DNA of 64,000 nt from an uncultured beta proteobacterium (GTDB taxonomy: Bacteria; Pseudomonadota; Gammaproteobacteria; Burkholderiales; Burkholderiaceae_C): the NCBI GenBank assembly GCA_903823025.1, contig CAIJRK010000024.1:41153-105152 (forward strand), in the 5' to 3' direction. A program made the translations under genes and the position numbers. The notes under the pieces are model-generated. The model had not been told where the DNA came from and made no database searches. It saw only the letters and a list, made by a program, of their open reading frames with translations. This document shows positions 31,784 through 39,964 of this stretch, in pieces; position 1 is the first letter of the stretch, and each line of letters starts with the position of its first letter.

Positions 31784-31798
31784 ACGTAATAATTACGT
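31784..31798. promoter_or_regulatory. Palindrome between cphA' and the ABC exporter
   Basis: Perfect dyad ACGTAAT-A-ATTACGT in the 201-bp divergent intergenic region (31701-31901), 84 bp from cphA' and 104 bp from the ABC gene. Its place suits an operator controlling both units; no regulator is identified. No convincing -35/-10 pair could be assigned on either strand. Confidence 0.45.
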
Positions 31799-31901
31799 CA
31801 AACCGGCGGCTTCAATCGTAATATCGTTGAGTCTATTGCAGTTCACACCCCAATCCTGGTTTGGCGTAGCGTTGCTAAACCGCAGAATTATCTGACTTTC
31901 C

Positions 31902-34169
31902 ATGACAAACGAAATAACTGCTTCAGAACCCTTGTTAAATGACATCCCGTCTGATTGGCGCCTGGAGGTTCAAGCGCAACTCCAAACAGGAGAAAACGTT
32001 TTGGCCGTGCTGGCGGTTGACCTCGACACCCAACTGAATTTTGTCAACGGTTTGGTGCTCGTCACGAACCAGCGCCTGTTAAGTCGGGCGCCGGATGCCA
32101 CTTGGCGCACTTGGGGTTATCGGCCTCAGTTGACGCTCAAGCACCATGACCACGCAGGCGTAGGCCATCTGTCGCTCAATGATGCACAGGGCCAGTTGGC
32201 AAGCTGGCGCTTCACGCTAGGGCGCAACTTGCAGGCGATTCGTCTGCTGGATCAATTTCAAATTCAGCTCACCAGCCACGTCACGGGTCAGCCCGCCGCC
32301 TTGCCGGATCAACGATGTTGCCCGAGTTGCAAAGCACCGCTGGAACCTGATCAGGACGAATGCCCGGTCTGCACCCAAGTGATTCACACGCCGCCCTCAA
32401 CCTGGATTTTGTTGCGGCTCTGGCGCTTTGCCCGACCTTATCGCGGCCAGCTATTGTTGGGTTTTGTGTTGACATTATTGGGCACGGCGGCCAGCCTGGT
32501 GCCGCCGTATCTGGCGATGCCATTGATGGACGAAGTGCTGATTCCGTTTCAAAACGGGCAACACATTGACCCCATGCTGGTGGCGCTTTACCTGTCGGGA
32601 TTGTTCGGCGCGGCGCTGCTGGCATGGGCGCTGTCGTGGGCCAAGACCTACATCCTCGCGTTGGTGTCCGAGCGCATCGGCGCGGATTTGCGCACCACCA
32701 CATACGAGCATTTGCTACGGATGTCGCTGGAGTATTTTGGCGGTAAACGCACCGGCGATTTGATGTCGCGCATTGGCAGTGAGAGCGACCGAATTTGCGT
32801 GTTCTTGTCGTTGCACTTGCTCGACTTTGCCTCCGATATTTTGATGCTCCTGATGACGGCGGTGATCCTGTTTTCCATCAACCCCTGGCTGGCGCTGGTC
32901 ACGCTGGTGCCGCTGCCTTTCATCGTGTGGATGATTCATTCCGTGCGCTTTCGGCTGCAAACCGGGTTCGAGAAAATTGACCGCGTTTGGTCTGAAGTGA
33001 CCAGCGTGCTGGCCGACACCATTCCCGGCGTGCGCGTGGTGAAAGCGTTTGCGCAAGAAAACCGCGAGGCGGCGCGCTTTCGGGAGGCCAACAAACACAA
33101 CTTGGCGGTGAACGACAAGATCAACAAAATTTGGTCCTTGTTCTCGCCCAGCGTGTCCTTGCTGACCGAGTTGGGGCTGCTTGTCGTGTGGGCGTTTGGC
33201 ATCTGGCTGGTGTCCCACGCCGAGATCACGGTCGGTGTGCTGATGGCGTTTGTGGCCTACATCAGCCGCTTCTATGGTCGGCTCGATTCCATGAGTCGCA
33301 TCGTCTCTGTGACCGAGAAATCAGCGTCAGCGGCCAAGCGTATTTTTGATATTTTGGACCATGTCTCCAGCGTGCCCGAGCCGACGCAGCCGGTGAACCT
33401 AGCGCGTGTAGAAGGCCGCATTGAACTGCGCGACGTGAGTTTTCGCTATGGCAACCGCGAGGTCAACCGAGGTATTAGTTTAACGATTGAGCCGGGAGAA
33501 ATGATTGGTTTAGTCGGCCACAGTGGTTCTGGAAAAAGTACGTTGGTGAATCTGATTTGCCGCTTTTACGATGTGTCCGAAGGGTCGATTCGCGTTGATG
33601 GCGTTGATGTTCGCTCTTTGGGGATTGCCGACTATCGCCGCAACATTGGTTTGGTTTTGCAAGAGCCGTTTCTGTTTTTTGGCACGATTGCCGAGAACAT
33701 CGCCTATGGCAAACCCCACGCCAGCCAAGCCGAGATTATTGCGGCGGCCCGCGCCGCGCACGCGCACGAATTTATTTTGCGGCTGCCGCAAGGCTACGAT
33801 TCGATGGTCGGAGAACGCGGCCAAGGATTGTCCGGCGGCGAACGTCAACGTATTTCTATTGCCCGCGCCTTGCTGATTGATCCGCGCATTTTGATCATGG
33901 ATGAGGCAACCTCTTCGGTCGATTCCGAGACTGAAAAAGAAATCCAGAAAGCGCTGGAAAATCTGGTGAAAGGGCGAACGACGATTGCCATTGCGCACCG
34001 ACTTTCTACCCTGCACCGCGCTGACCGACTAGTGGTTTTGGATCGGGGCCAAATTGTAGAAGTCGGCACGCACGACGCGCTGATGGCGGCGCAGGGCGCT
34101 TACTTTAATCTCTACCAAGCACAGGCGCGCAATATGGATATTGATATGGACGACGTGAAAGATTCCTAA
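31902..34169 (+). CDS. ABC exporter with N-terminal PH-like and zinc-ribbon extension
   Basis: 755-residue half-transporter. Residues 1-135 form an extension containing LVLVTNQRLLSRAPD, which resembles bacterial PH-like domains. A zinc-ribbon motif follows at about 138-160 (CCPSCKAP...DECPVCT), then a type-I exporter membrane domain of about six helices (170-470) and an ATPase with Walker A (GHSGSGKSTLVN near 538), LSGGERQR and Walker B (ILIMDEATSS). The extension is not usual for MsbA-like exporters. Its stop overlaps the DUF1854 start (TAATG). It diverges from cphA'-cphA, so the two units may act together; the cargo is unknown. Confidence 0.88.
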   Translation: MTNEITASEPLLNDIPSDWRLEVQAQLQTGENVLAVLAVDLDTQLNFVNGLVLVTNQRLLSRAPDATWRTWGYRPQLTLKHHDHAGVGHLSLNDAQGQLASWRFTLGRNLQAIRLLDQFQIQLTSHVTGQPAALPDQRCCPSCKAPLEPDQDECPVCTQVIHTPPSTWILLRLWRFARPYRGQLLLGFVLTLLGTAASLVPPYLAMPLMDEVLIPFQNGQHIDPMLVALYLSGLFGAALLAWALSWAKTYILALVSERIGADLRTTTYEHLLRMSLEYFGGKRTGDLMSRIGSESDRICVFLSLHLLDFASDILMLLMTAVILFSINPWLALVTLVPLPFIVWMIHSVRFRLQTGFEKIDRVWSEVTSVLADTIPGVRVVKAFAQENREAARFREANKHNLAVNDKINKIWSLFSPSVSLLTELGLLVVWAFGIWLVSHAEITVGVLMAFVAYISRFYGRLDSMSRIVSVTEKSASAAKRIFDILDHVSSVPEPTQPVNLARVEGRIELRDVSFRYGNREVNRGISLTIEPGEMIGLVGHSGSGKSTLVNLICRFYDVSEGSIRVDGVDVRSLGIADYRRNIGLVLQEPFLFFGTIAENIAYGKPHASQAEIIAAARAAHAHEFILRLPQGYDSMVGERGQGLSGGERQRISIARALLIDPRILIMDEATSSVDSETEKEIQKALENLVKGRTTIAIAHRLSTLHRADRLVVLDRGQIVEVGTHDALMAAQGAYFNLYQAQARNMDIDMDDVKDS

Positions 34170-34657
34170 TGAACGAGATAACTGACGTGGCAATCCCTAC
34201 TTTTCAATTGACCCGAAATCCATTCGGGCTGCTCGTTCTGACCACGCCGGAAGGCGAGGTTTTTGAAGGCGTCGTGCCGGTGCGCGCTTTCCCGATTCAG
34301 TCGCCCGAAGATGGCATTGCGTTGGTGCATACCGATGGTCATGAAGTCGCGTGGATTGACCGCTTATCCGAGGTGCCCGACCCGGCGAAAACCCTGATCT
34401 GCGAGGAGTTGGCTACACGCGAATTCATGCCTGTGATTTTGACGATTGTCAGCGTCACCAGCTTTTCAACGCCGTGTACGTGGCAGGTCGAAACCGACCG
34501 GGGTGACACCCAATTTGTGCTGCGCGGCGGTGAAGATATTCGCCGCGTGGGGGCGACTATCTTGTTAGTAACAGACTCGCATGGCATTCAGTTTTTGATT
34601 CGAGATCGAGCGAATCTGGACAAAGAAAGTCAAAAGATTCTGGACCGATTTTTATAA
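34169..34657 (+). CDS. DUF1854 protein coupled to ABC exporter
   Basis: 162-residue soluble protein of the DUF1854 family, seen in LTRNPFGLLVLTTPEGEVFEGVVPVRAFPI and DTQFVLRGGEDIRR near its middle. There is no signal peptide or membrane segment. It overlaps the ABC gene by 1 bp (TAATG), so tight coupling with the exporter is expected. Biochemical function is unknown; association with cyanophycin genes is an inference from location. Confidence 0.85.
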   Translation: MNEITDVAIPTFQLTRNPFGLLVLTTPEGEVFEGVVPVRAFPIQSPEDGIALVHTDGHEVAWIDRLSEVPDPAKTLICEELATREFMPVILTIVSVTSFSTPCTWQVETDRGDTQFVLRGGEDIRRVGATILLVTDSHGIQFLIRDRANLDKESQKILDRFL

Positions 34658-34673
34658 CTTACGGAATGCCAAA

Positions 34674-35561
34674 ATGACAACATTTTTTGATTTTTCTGAC
34701 ACTGCAGTGGCTGAGTTGGCCCAAGCAGATGCGGCCCGCGCTCTGCAAGAAGACGTCGGTGCTGGCGACTTGACCGCAGGGCTGATTGACCCCGCCCGCC
34801 ACGCCAAGGCCTATGTGCTGGCGCGAGAAGCCGCTGTCATTTGTGGCGCGCCGTGGGTGCAAGCCACGCTCACCCAAGTAGATCCGGACATTCACCTGAT
34901 TTGGCGCGTGCAAGAAGGCCAGCGTTGTGAGTCGGATCAGGTCGTGCTGGAAATAGAAGGGTCGGCCCGCTCACTGCTCACCGCTGAACGCACCGCGCTT
35001 AACTTTTTGCAATTGCTCAGCGCCGTTGCGACCAAAACTGCGACTTATGTGGACGCCGTTAACAGCGTGCCCGGCAACAAAGCACAGATTGTGGACACGC
35101 GAAAAACGTTGCCCGGTTTGCGGCTGGCGCAAAAATACGCCGTGCGCACGGGCGGCGGCACCAACCACCGCATCGGCTTGTATGACGCGGTGTTGATCAA
35201 AGAAAACCACATTGCAGCAGCCGGTGGCGTGACCGCCGTGTTAGCGCTCGCCACCGCCGTCGCACCGACTGCCAAGTTTGTAGAAATCGAGGTAGAAACG
35301 CTCGCTCAATTGGCCGAAGCCCTGGACGCGGGCGCCACCATGGTCTTGCTTGACAACATGAGTTTGGCGATGCTGTGTGAGGCCGTGCAGATCAATGCCG
35401 GACGCGCTATTTTGGAAGTCTCGGGCGGCGTGAATTTATCCACCGTGCGCGCCATTGCAGCGACCGGCGTGAACCGAATCTCGATTGGCGTTTTGACCAA
35501 AGACGTTCAGGCCACCGATTTTTCCATGCGCTTTAGTACCGACTTAACTCAGGATGTGTGA
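34674..35561 (+). CDS. nadC: Nicotinate-nucleotide diphosphorylase (carboxylating)
   Basis: Converts quinolinate plus PRPP to nicotinate mononucleotide. The 295-residue chain has [14 protein letters not shown] near the start and the signature [20 protein letters not shown] followed by [17 protein letters not shown]. It overlaps nadA by 4 bp. nadB is not adjacent. Confidence 0.96.
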   Translation: MTTFFDFSDTAVAELAQADAARALQEDVGAGDLTAGLIDPARHAKAYVLAREAAVICGAPWVQATLTQVDPDIHLIWRVQEGQRCESDQVVLEIEGSARSLLTAERTALNFLQLLSAVATKTATYVDAVNSVPGNKAQIVDTRKTLPGLRLAQKYAVRTGGGTNHRIGLYDAVLIKENHIAAAGGVTAVLALATAVAPTAKFVEIEVETLAQLAEALDAGATMVLLDNMSLAMLCEAVQINAGRAILEVSGGVNLSTVRAIAATGVNRISIGVLTKDVQATDFSMRFSTDLTQDV

Positions 35562-36697
35562 TGAATACCGCTTCTAAAACCGTGATGAATGTTGAATACG
35601 AGCAGCCTCAACCCAATACGGCGGCCAGCGTGAGCGTGTGCGCGACCAAACACGCTTGGGCGCGTGTGCCGCAAGAACCTGGCCCGGACGAACGCGCCGC
35701 GCTGAAAGACAAGATTCGCCGCCTGCTCAAAGAGCGTAATGCCGTGATGGTGTCGCACTACTACGTGCATCCGGATTTGCAAGACCTGGCCGAAGAAACC
35801 GGCGGACTGGTGAGCGATTCGCTGGAAATGGCCCGCTTTGGCCGCGACCATGCTGCGACCACGCTCATTGTGTCGGGCGTGCGCTTTATGGGTGAAACAT
35901 CCAAAATTCTCTCGCCTGAAAAACGCGTGTTGATGCCCGATCTGGATGCCACTTGTTCACTCGATCTGGGTTGCCCTATTGACGAATTCAGCGCCTTTTG
36001 CGATGCGCATCCAGAGCGTACCGTGGTGGTTTACGCCAACACCAGCGCGGCGGTCAAGGCACGGGCCGACTGGCTGGTGACGTCAAGTTGCGCGCTGGAC
36101 ATCGTGCGTTCGCTCAAAGAAAAAGGCGAGAAAATCCTGTGGGCACCCGACCGCCATTTGGGCGGCTACATTCAGCGCGAGACGGGTGCCGACATGGTGA
36201 TGTGGGGCGGCTCCTGCATCGTGCATGACGAGTTCAAAGCGTTTGAGTTGGACGCCTTGATCAAAGAACATCCCAGTGCCAAAGTGCTGGTGCATCCCGA
36301 GTCTCCCGCCGATGTCGTCGCACTGGCTGATGCCGTCGGTTCGACCTCGGCCATTCTCAAAGCCGCGCGTGAGATGGATGCCAAAGAATTTATCGTCGCC
36401 ACCGACAACGGCATGATGCACAAGCTGCGCACCCTGAACCCCGGCAAAGTGTTTTTGGAAGCCCCCACGGCAGGCAATAGCGCCACCTGTAAAAGCTGCG
36501 CCCACTGCCCGTGGATGGCGATGAACGGCTTGGCTGATGTGGCCCGCGTGCTGGAAACCGGCGTCAATGAAATTCACGTTGACCCGACGCTAGGTCTGCG
36601 CGCCCGTGTGCCGATTGACCGGATGCTGGCGTTTACGGCGGCGTTGAAAGCCGGGCAAGCCGCAGGGAGTTTGGTGCCGTTGATTGGGGCGGCGTGA
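35558..36697 (+). CDS. nadA: Quinolinate synthase NadA
   Basis: 4Fe-4S enzyme condensing iminoaspartate with dihydroxyacetone phosphate. The 379-residue protein has Cys ligands in [11 protein letters not shown] and CKSCAHCPW, plus [17 protein letters not shown] and the [10 protein letters not shown] segment. Start 35558 overlaps nadC by 4 bp, as in coupled pairs. The downstream border at 36.7 kb begins the accessory region. Confidence 0.96.
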   Translation: MMNTASKTVMNVEYEQPQPNTAASVSVCATKHAWARVPQEPGPDERAALKDKIRRLLKERNAVMVSHYYVHPDLQDLAEETGGLVSDSLEMARFGRDHAATTLIVSGVRFMGETSKILSPEKRVLMPDLDATCSLDLGCPIDEFSAFCDAHPERTVVVYANTSAAVKARADWLVTSSCALDIVRSLKEKGEKILWAPDRHLGGYIQRETGADMVMWGGSCIVHDEFKAFELDALIKEHPSAKVLVHPESPADVVALADAVGSTSAILKAAREMDAKEFIVATDNGMMHKLRTLNPGKVFLEAPTAGNSATCKSCAHCPWMAMNGLADVARVLETGVNEIHVDPTLGLRARVPIDRMLAFTAALKAGQAAGSLVPLIGAA

Positions 36698-36768
36698 GTG
36701 GCTACTAAATTTTCAGCGCGCCATTTTTGCCTACAATAAAAGCCACATGGCATAAATGAGGTGATTCA

Positions 36769-37230
36769 ATGGGTGTAGTAACTTTGGCGACCAAGGATTT
36801 TGGCTTGTTGACCGCTTCAACCGTTCTCGGCGGGGAGCCTGTGTTGCACACGCTGCCGCGTTCCGTTTTGGAGTGGATTTCTCTCGTGCGCCAAGGCATT
36901 TCGGCCAGTGCGGTGGATGCGGCAATGCGGGTGATAGGCATTGGTCAGACTGAGTTGGCCCGTGCTCTGGATATTCCAGAACGCACGCTTGCCCGGCGTA
37001 AAAAAGAGGGTGTTTTAAGCCGGGACGAATCCGGCAAGCTGGTGCGTTTGGCTCGGGTTGTTGAGCGTGCGGTGGAGGTTTTTGAGGACAAACGCGCTGC
37101 GTTGGATTGGCTCAAAAGCCCGAATGCGTCATTGAGTGGTGCCAGTCCACTCTCACTGTTGGATACCGATCTTGGGGCGGTCGCTGTGGTGAACACACTA
37201 GGACGCATTGAGCAAGGCGTGTTCGCCTGA
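36769..37230 (+). CDS. Xre/MbcA/ParS-type antitoxin
   Basis: 153-residue antitoxin of a RES-Xre system. A helix-turn-helix (QTELARALDIPERTLARRKK) lies around 60-80 and the DUF2384 C-terminal domain (LDWLKSPNASLSGASPLSLL) binds the toxin. It overlaps the RES gene by 1 bp (TGATG). As with other antitoxins, self-repression of the operon is expected. Confidence 0.9.
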   Translation: MGVVTLATKDFGLLTASTVLGGEPVLHTLPRSVLEWISLVRQGISASAVDAAMRVIGIGQTELARALDIPERTLARRKKEGVLSRDESGKLVRLARVVERAVEVFEDKRAALDWLKSPNASLSGASPLSLLDTDLGAVAVVNTLGRIEQGVFA

Positions 37231-37703
37231 TGAGCGCTGCCGTTCGCACGGTGTGGCGCATAACGACACGCCGTTTTGTAGAGGACGCGTTTTCTGGTGA
37301 AGGTGCCAAGTTGTTTGGTGGCCGCTGGAATCGTCCTGGTCAGTCGGTGGTCTATACCGCTGAAAGTCGATCATTGGCGCTATTGGAGATGCTGGTGCAA
37401 GACGATCCCTTGCGCGCTCACTATGTTCTGATTCCTGCGTATTTATCGAAGAACGTCAGCATTGAAATCATAGAGGCCAGCGCCTTACCGCAAGGCTGGC
37501 GCGCCCAAGCCGGTCGTGACCAGTTGCAGACCCTCGGAGGTGAGTGGCTTCGTCGGTTCCGCTGCTGCGTGCTGGCTGTACCGAGTGCGGTCATGCCCGC
37601 TGAACTTAATTTTTTGATCAACCCTTTGCATCAGGATTTTCGACACGTCACGCTGGGTAAACCGGAACCGCTGGATACGGATTTTCGGTTGATACGGGGC
37701 TAG
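37230..37703 (+). CDS. RES-domain toxin (NAD-degrading)
   Basis: 157-residue RES-family toxin. The conserved Arg, Glu and Ser sites are suggested by LFGGRWNRPGQSVVYTAES and RSLALLEML. Characterised RES toxins break down NAD+ by phosphorolysis or hydrolysis; that is family knowledge, not shown here. It lies next to nadC-nadA, which make NAD, a suggestive but possibly chance neighbourhood. The gene looks intact. Confidence 0.9.
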   Translation: MSAAVRTVWRITTRRFVEDAFSGEGAKLFGGRWNRPGQSVVYTAESRSLALLEMLVQDDPLRAHYVLIPAYLSKNVSIEIIEASALPQGWRAQAGRDQLQTLGGEWLRRFRCCVLAVPSAVMPAELNFLINPLHQDFRHVTLGKPEPLDTDFRLIRG

Positions 37704-37954
37704 ATAGATTGGCTCTATTCGATGTGTGGTGAATGGATTTCTCGTTTCTTTTGAGCGGGTTTTGCTTGTCTGATGAGAATATTTTTATGGGGTTAAACCA
37801 TAGTTTGGTTAAGACTGGCAAGCGTCAACGTCCAAGTTAGCCAGCAGTACCTGCGTAGCACATGGCATCTGCGTTGAACCGACAGTTTCGGCATCCTTAC
37901 CAGCCAGTTTAAAAACGTAAGTGGGGCGCGAACCAATACTCTGTAGATATAGTC

Positions 37955-37987
37955 GCTAAGCCATTAATTTTAAATTAATGGCTTAGC
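37955..37987. repeat. 33-bp perfect palindrome before mqsRA remnant
   Basis: Two 16-bp arms (GCTAAGCCATTAATTT and its exact complement) flank a single T. The right arm ends at the base where the mqsR-like reading frame resumes. It may be an operator, a cruciform or RNA hairpin, or the scar of a mobile element; no copy is seen elsewhere in the window. Confidence 0.75.
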
Positions 37988-38073
37988 ACGTACCTTGTCC
38001 CAACGAGAAAACCGCTTACATCAAGGTCACGATTCATGCGGGCGCAACAGTGATTCAATTCAAGGAGAAATAG
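37987..38073 (+). pseudogene. mqsR: mqsR-like toxin, C-terminal remnant
   Basis: The plus-strand frame reads PNEKTAYIKVTIHAG and ends VIQFKEK before TAG, the C-terminal end of MqsR/DUF4258-type toxins. Just upstream is an in-frame TAG (37984-37986) and the 33-bp palindrome, so about two thirds of the toxin gene is lost. It is followed directly by the MqsA antitoxin gene, in the normal toxin-antitoxin order. The call rests on about 27 residues and on this order. Confidence 0.65.
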
Positions 38074-38074
38074 G

Positions 38075-38485
38075 ATATCTGACAAAAAATTCTGTTTGCA
38101 GTGTGATGACGGCACATTGCTGGGGCATGGTGCAAAAGATGTCACCATCATCAACATTGATACGCTAGAGTCAACCGTCTCTGCGGTATCGGGCTGGCAT
38201 TGCCCTGTGTGTGCAGAATGCGAGTTTGATGATGGCGAGGGCCAGCGTTACAGCGAGGCCTTAAGCGCTTTGCGTAAATTGGCAGACAAACAACGCGCCA
38301 ATGAATTGCGCGCGATTCGCAAGAAACTAGGGCTTCGCCAAGCCGATGCAGGCAAGCTGTTTGGTGGCGGTGTCAGCGCATTTTCAGACTATGAGTGCGG
38401 CAAAAAAACCGATAAATCGACCGTCTTGCTCCTCAAACTACTGGGTAAACATCCTGAATTGCTTCGTGAAGTGCAAGGCGTGTAG
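38075..38485 (+). CDS. mqsA: MqsA-type antitoxin, start codon apparently mutated to ATA
   Basis: Antitoxin with an N-terminal zinc domain and a C-terminal HTH. From 38075 the chain is 136 residues with zinc Cys pairs Cys7/Cys10 (FCLQC) and Cys43/Cys46 (CPVC), then an HTH (LGLRQADAGKLFGGGVSAFS). A good AAGGAG site lies 7 bp before codon 38075, but this codon is ATA rather than ATG. The next usable start, TTG at 38096, would lose the first Cys (Cys7). The gene may be poorly translated or decaying together with the mqsR remnant. Confidence 0.8.
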   Translation: MSDKKFCLQCDDGTLLGHGAKDVTIINIDTLESTVSAVSGWHCPVCAECEFDDGEGQRYSEALSALRKLADKQRANELRAIRKKLGLRQADAGKLFGGGVSAFSDYECGKKTDKSTVLLLKLLGKHPELLREVQGV

Positions 38486-38527
38486 CGGCTGAATGGCTAC
38501 TTGTTCGTGCCGTTACGGCCTCAATGT

Positions 38528-38593
38528 TTACAACTTGCCGCAAGCAATCAACGCCACATCAAACCCCGCCACACTGCGACTGTCTTTGCTGAA
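38528..38593 (-). pseudogene. Unidentified C-terminal gene fragment beside tnpB remnant
   Basis: The minus strand reads FSKDSRSVAGFDVALIACGK and ends with TAA. It looks like the tail of a real protein and ends at the base where the tnpB right-end block begins, so the transposon may have interrupted a gene here. I do not recognise the family. Confidence 0.3.
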
Positions 38594-38595
38594 AG

Positions 38596-38777
38596 GAAGT
38601 CTCCCACCGCTAAACGCCTGAAGGCGTTATAGCGGGGGTTTCTTGGGTCAGCGACCAGAGCGCCAGGGTGTTGCCACCCCCACGACTTACCGCAGTCTCA
38701 CCAAGCGTAGGCTGCATTGCTGCACCCGGTTCGGAGCCTTCCGCCCCTACTTTGTTCTTTAAAATCCCACACCGCTT
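38596..38777 (-). repeat. IS200/IS605-type right end, copy 1 (candidate omega-RNA scaffold)
   Basis: 182-bp block shared with 63694-63875 at about 93% identity (12 mismatches by eye) and no gaps. It contains the last codons of tnpB and an imperfect stem-loop at 38603-38638 (loop TGAA). Similarity to copy 2 stops at 38596; the sequence beyond on the minus strand would be the guide in the TnpB omega-RNA model. Right-end hairpins of this kind are recognised by the TnpA transposase, but no tnpA is present. Confidence 0.7.
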
Positions 38778-38890
38778 GACGTTCTTCTTGATCAACTCGC
38801 CCGACATCAGTCGCTTGACGCCACGCCCGGCAATGACTTGGCCGCGTTGTGGTCAGCATGGTCGGTGTGTTGGCACAACTTGCATAGGGA
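38610..38890 (-). pseudogene. tnpB: TnpB (IS200/IS605 family), 3' fragment
   Basis: The last about 93 codons of a TnpB nuclease gene. The minus strand reads CKLCQHTDHADHNAAK, the second half of the zinc finger and the final RuvC Asp with the DxNAA motif, followed by the variable tail KRCGILKNKVGAEGSEPG. All of the N-terminus and most RuvC residues are missing, so no nuclease activity remains. It starts directly after the holA stop codon and shares the holA reading frame, separated only by that TAG. Confidence 0.75.
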
Positions 38891-39964
38891 CTATCGACTC
38901 ATTCTGGGCGCTGGCTGCGCCATACATTCGCGGCACAACATCATCGCCAGCCGATGCAGCGCTTGCCAGTTATCGGTTGGCCAGTCAGGCTGTTTCAAGC
39001 CTTTCACAATGCCGTCCACCTGATGCGCGGCTTGCAGCAACTGCGCCAACGTGGCCGCACTCAGACGCGGCAGCACACGCTCAAATAAGCGTTCTTTCAC
39101 GCCCCACACGCGCTGCTCGCGCAACGCCATCGGTATCGGGCGGCCTTGCGCGATGGCATCTTTAACCCGCTTGAGGGCGCGAATGTCTTCACTCAACGTG
39201 TAGTGCACCAGCACCTCGGCCTCGCCCTCGGCCTGCAAGCCGTCCAACATGCGTTGCACGCGAGCGGCCTGTCCTGCCAGCACGGCTTCAGACAGCTTGA
39301 AAACGTCATAGCGCGCCACGTTCAGCACAGCACTTTCAATCTGTTCAAACGTCAGTTCGCCAGGCGCAAACAAAAGTCCGAGTTTTTGAATTTCCTGATG
39401 CGCCGCCAGTAAATTACCTTCCACCCGGTCGGCAAAAAACTGCAGCGTGCGTTGGCCGTCTTCACCGGCGGCCACCCGCTGGCCTTGCAGCGCGAGACGC
39501 TGTGCAATCCACGACGGCAAGGCGTTGCGCTCAACCGGCTCAACCTGAATCGTGATGCCAAAACTCTCCAGGGCGCCAAACCACGCGCCGGTTTTGGTTG
39601 CTTTGTCCAGACGCGGGAGCATGACGAGGGTCAGCGTCGAATCGTTGTCGCGCGACTGTTCCGCCAAATGTTGTATCGCGGTGCTGCCTTCTTTGCCGGG
39701 TTTGCCGGAGGGAATGCGCAGCTCCAACATTTGTTTATCCGCAAATAAACTCAGCGAGCCGCCCGCTGCCAGCACCTCGCTCCAGTCAAAATGCGCACCT
39801 GCCACGGTGTGCGAAGTGCGCTCGGTAAAGCCTTGCGTGCGGGCAAATGTGCGAATGGCGTCGGCTGCTTCTTGTATCAGCAGGGGTTCATCGCCATACA
39901 GGGTGTAAAGGCTTTTCAGGCCTTTTTGCAAATGCGCGGTGAGTTGATTAGGGGCTAGTTGCAT
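38891..39964 (-). CDS. holA: DNA polymerase III subunit delta
   Basis: Clamp-loader subunit that opens the beta clamp. The 357-residue protein starts at the ATG 39964 (MQLAPNQLTAHLQKGLKS) and shows GDEPLLIQEAADAIR and DKQMLELRIPSGKPGKEG. The open frame upstream of 39964 is lptE read in another frame. It overlaps lptE by 17 bp. The last residues (ECMAQPAPRMSR) abut tnpB debris and may have been altered by the insertion. Confidence 0.92.
   Translation of the reverse strand: MQLAPNQLTAHLQKGLKSLYTLYGDEPLLIQEAADAIRTFARTQGFTERTSHTVAGAHFDWSEVLAAGGSLSLFADKQMLELRIPSGKPGKEGSTAIQHLAEQSRDNDSTLTLVMLPRLDKATKTGAWFGALESFGITIQVEPVERNALPSWIAQRLALQGQRVAAGEDGQRTLQFFADRVEGNLLAAHQEIQKLGLLFAPGELTFEQIESAVLNVARYDVFKLSEAVLAGQAARVQRMLDGLQAEGEAEVLVHYTLSEDIRALKRVKDAIAQGRPIPMALREQRVWGVKERLFERVLPRLSAATLAQLLQAAHQVDGIVKGLKQPDWPTDNWQALHRLAMMLCRECMAQPAPRMSR

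Noticed and set aside
37704..37954. A gene between the RES toxin and the palindrome
   Set aside because: No frame with recognisable similarity or a start signal was seen; only a weak inverted repeat near 37794.
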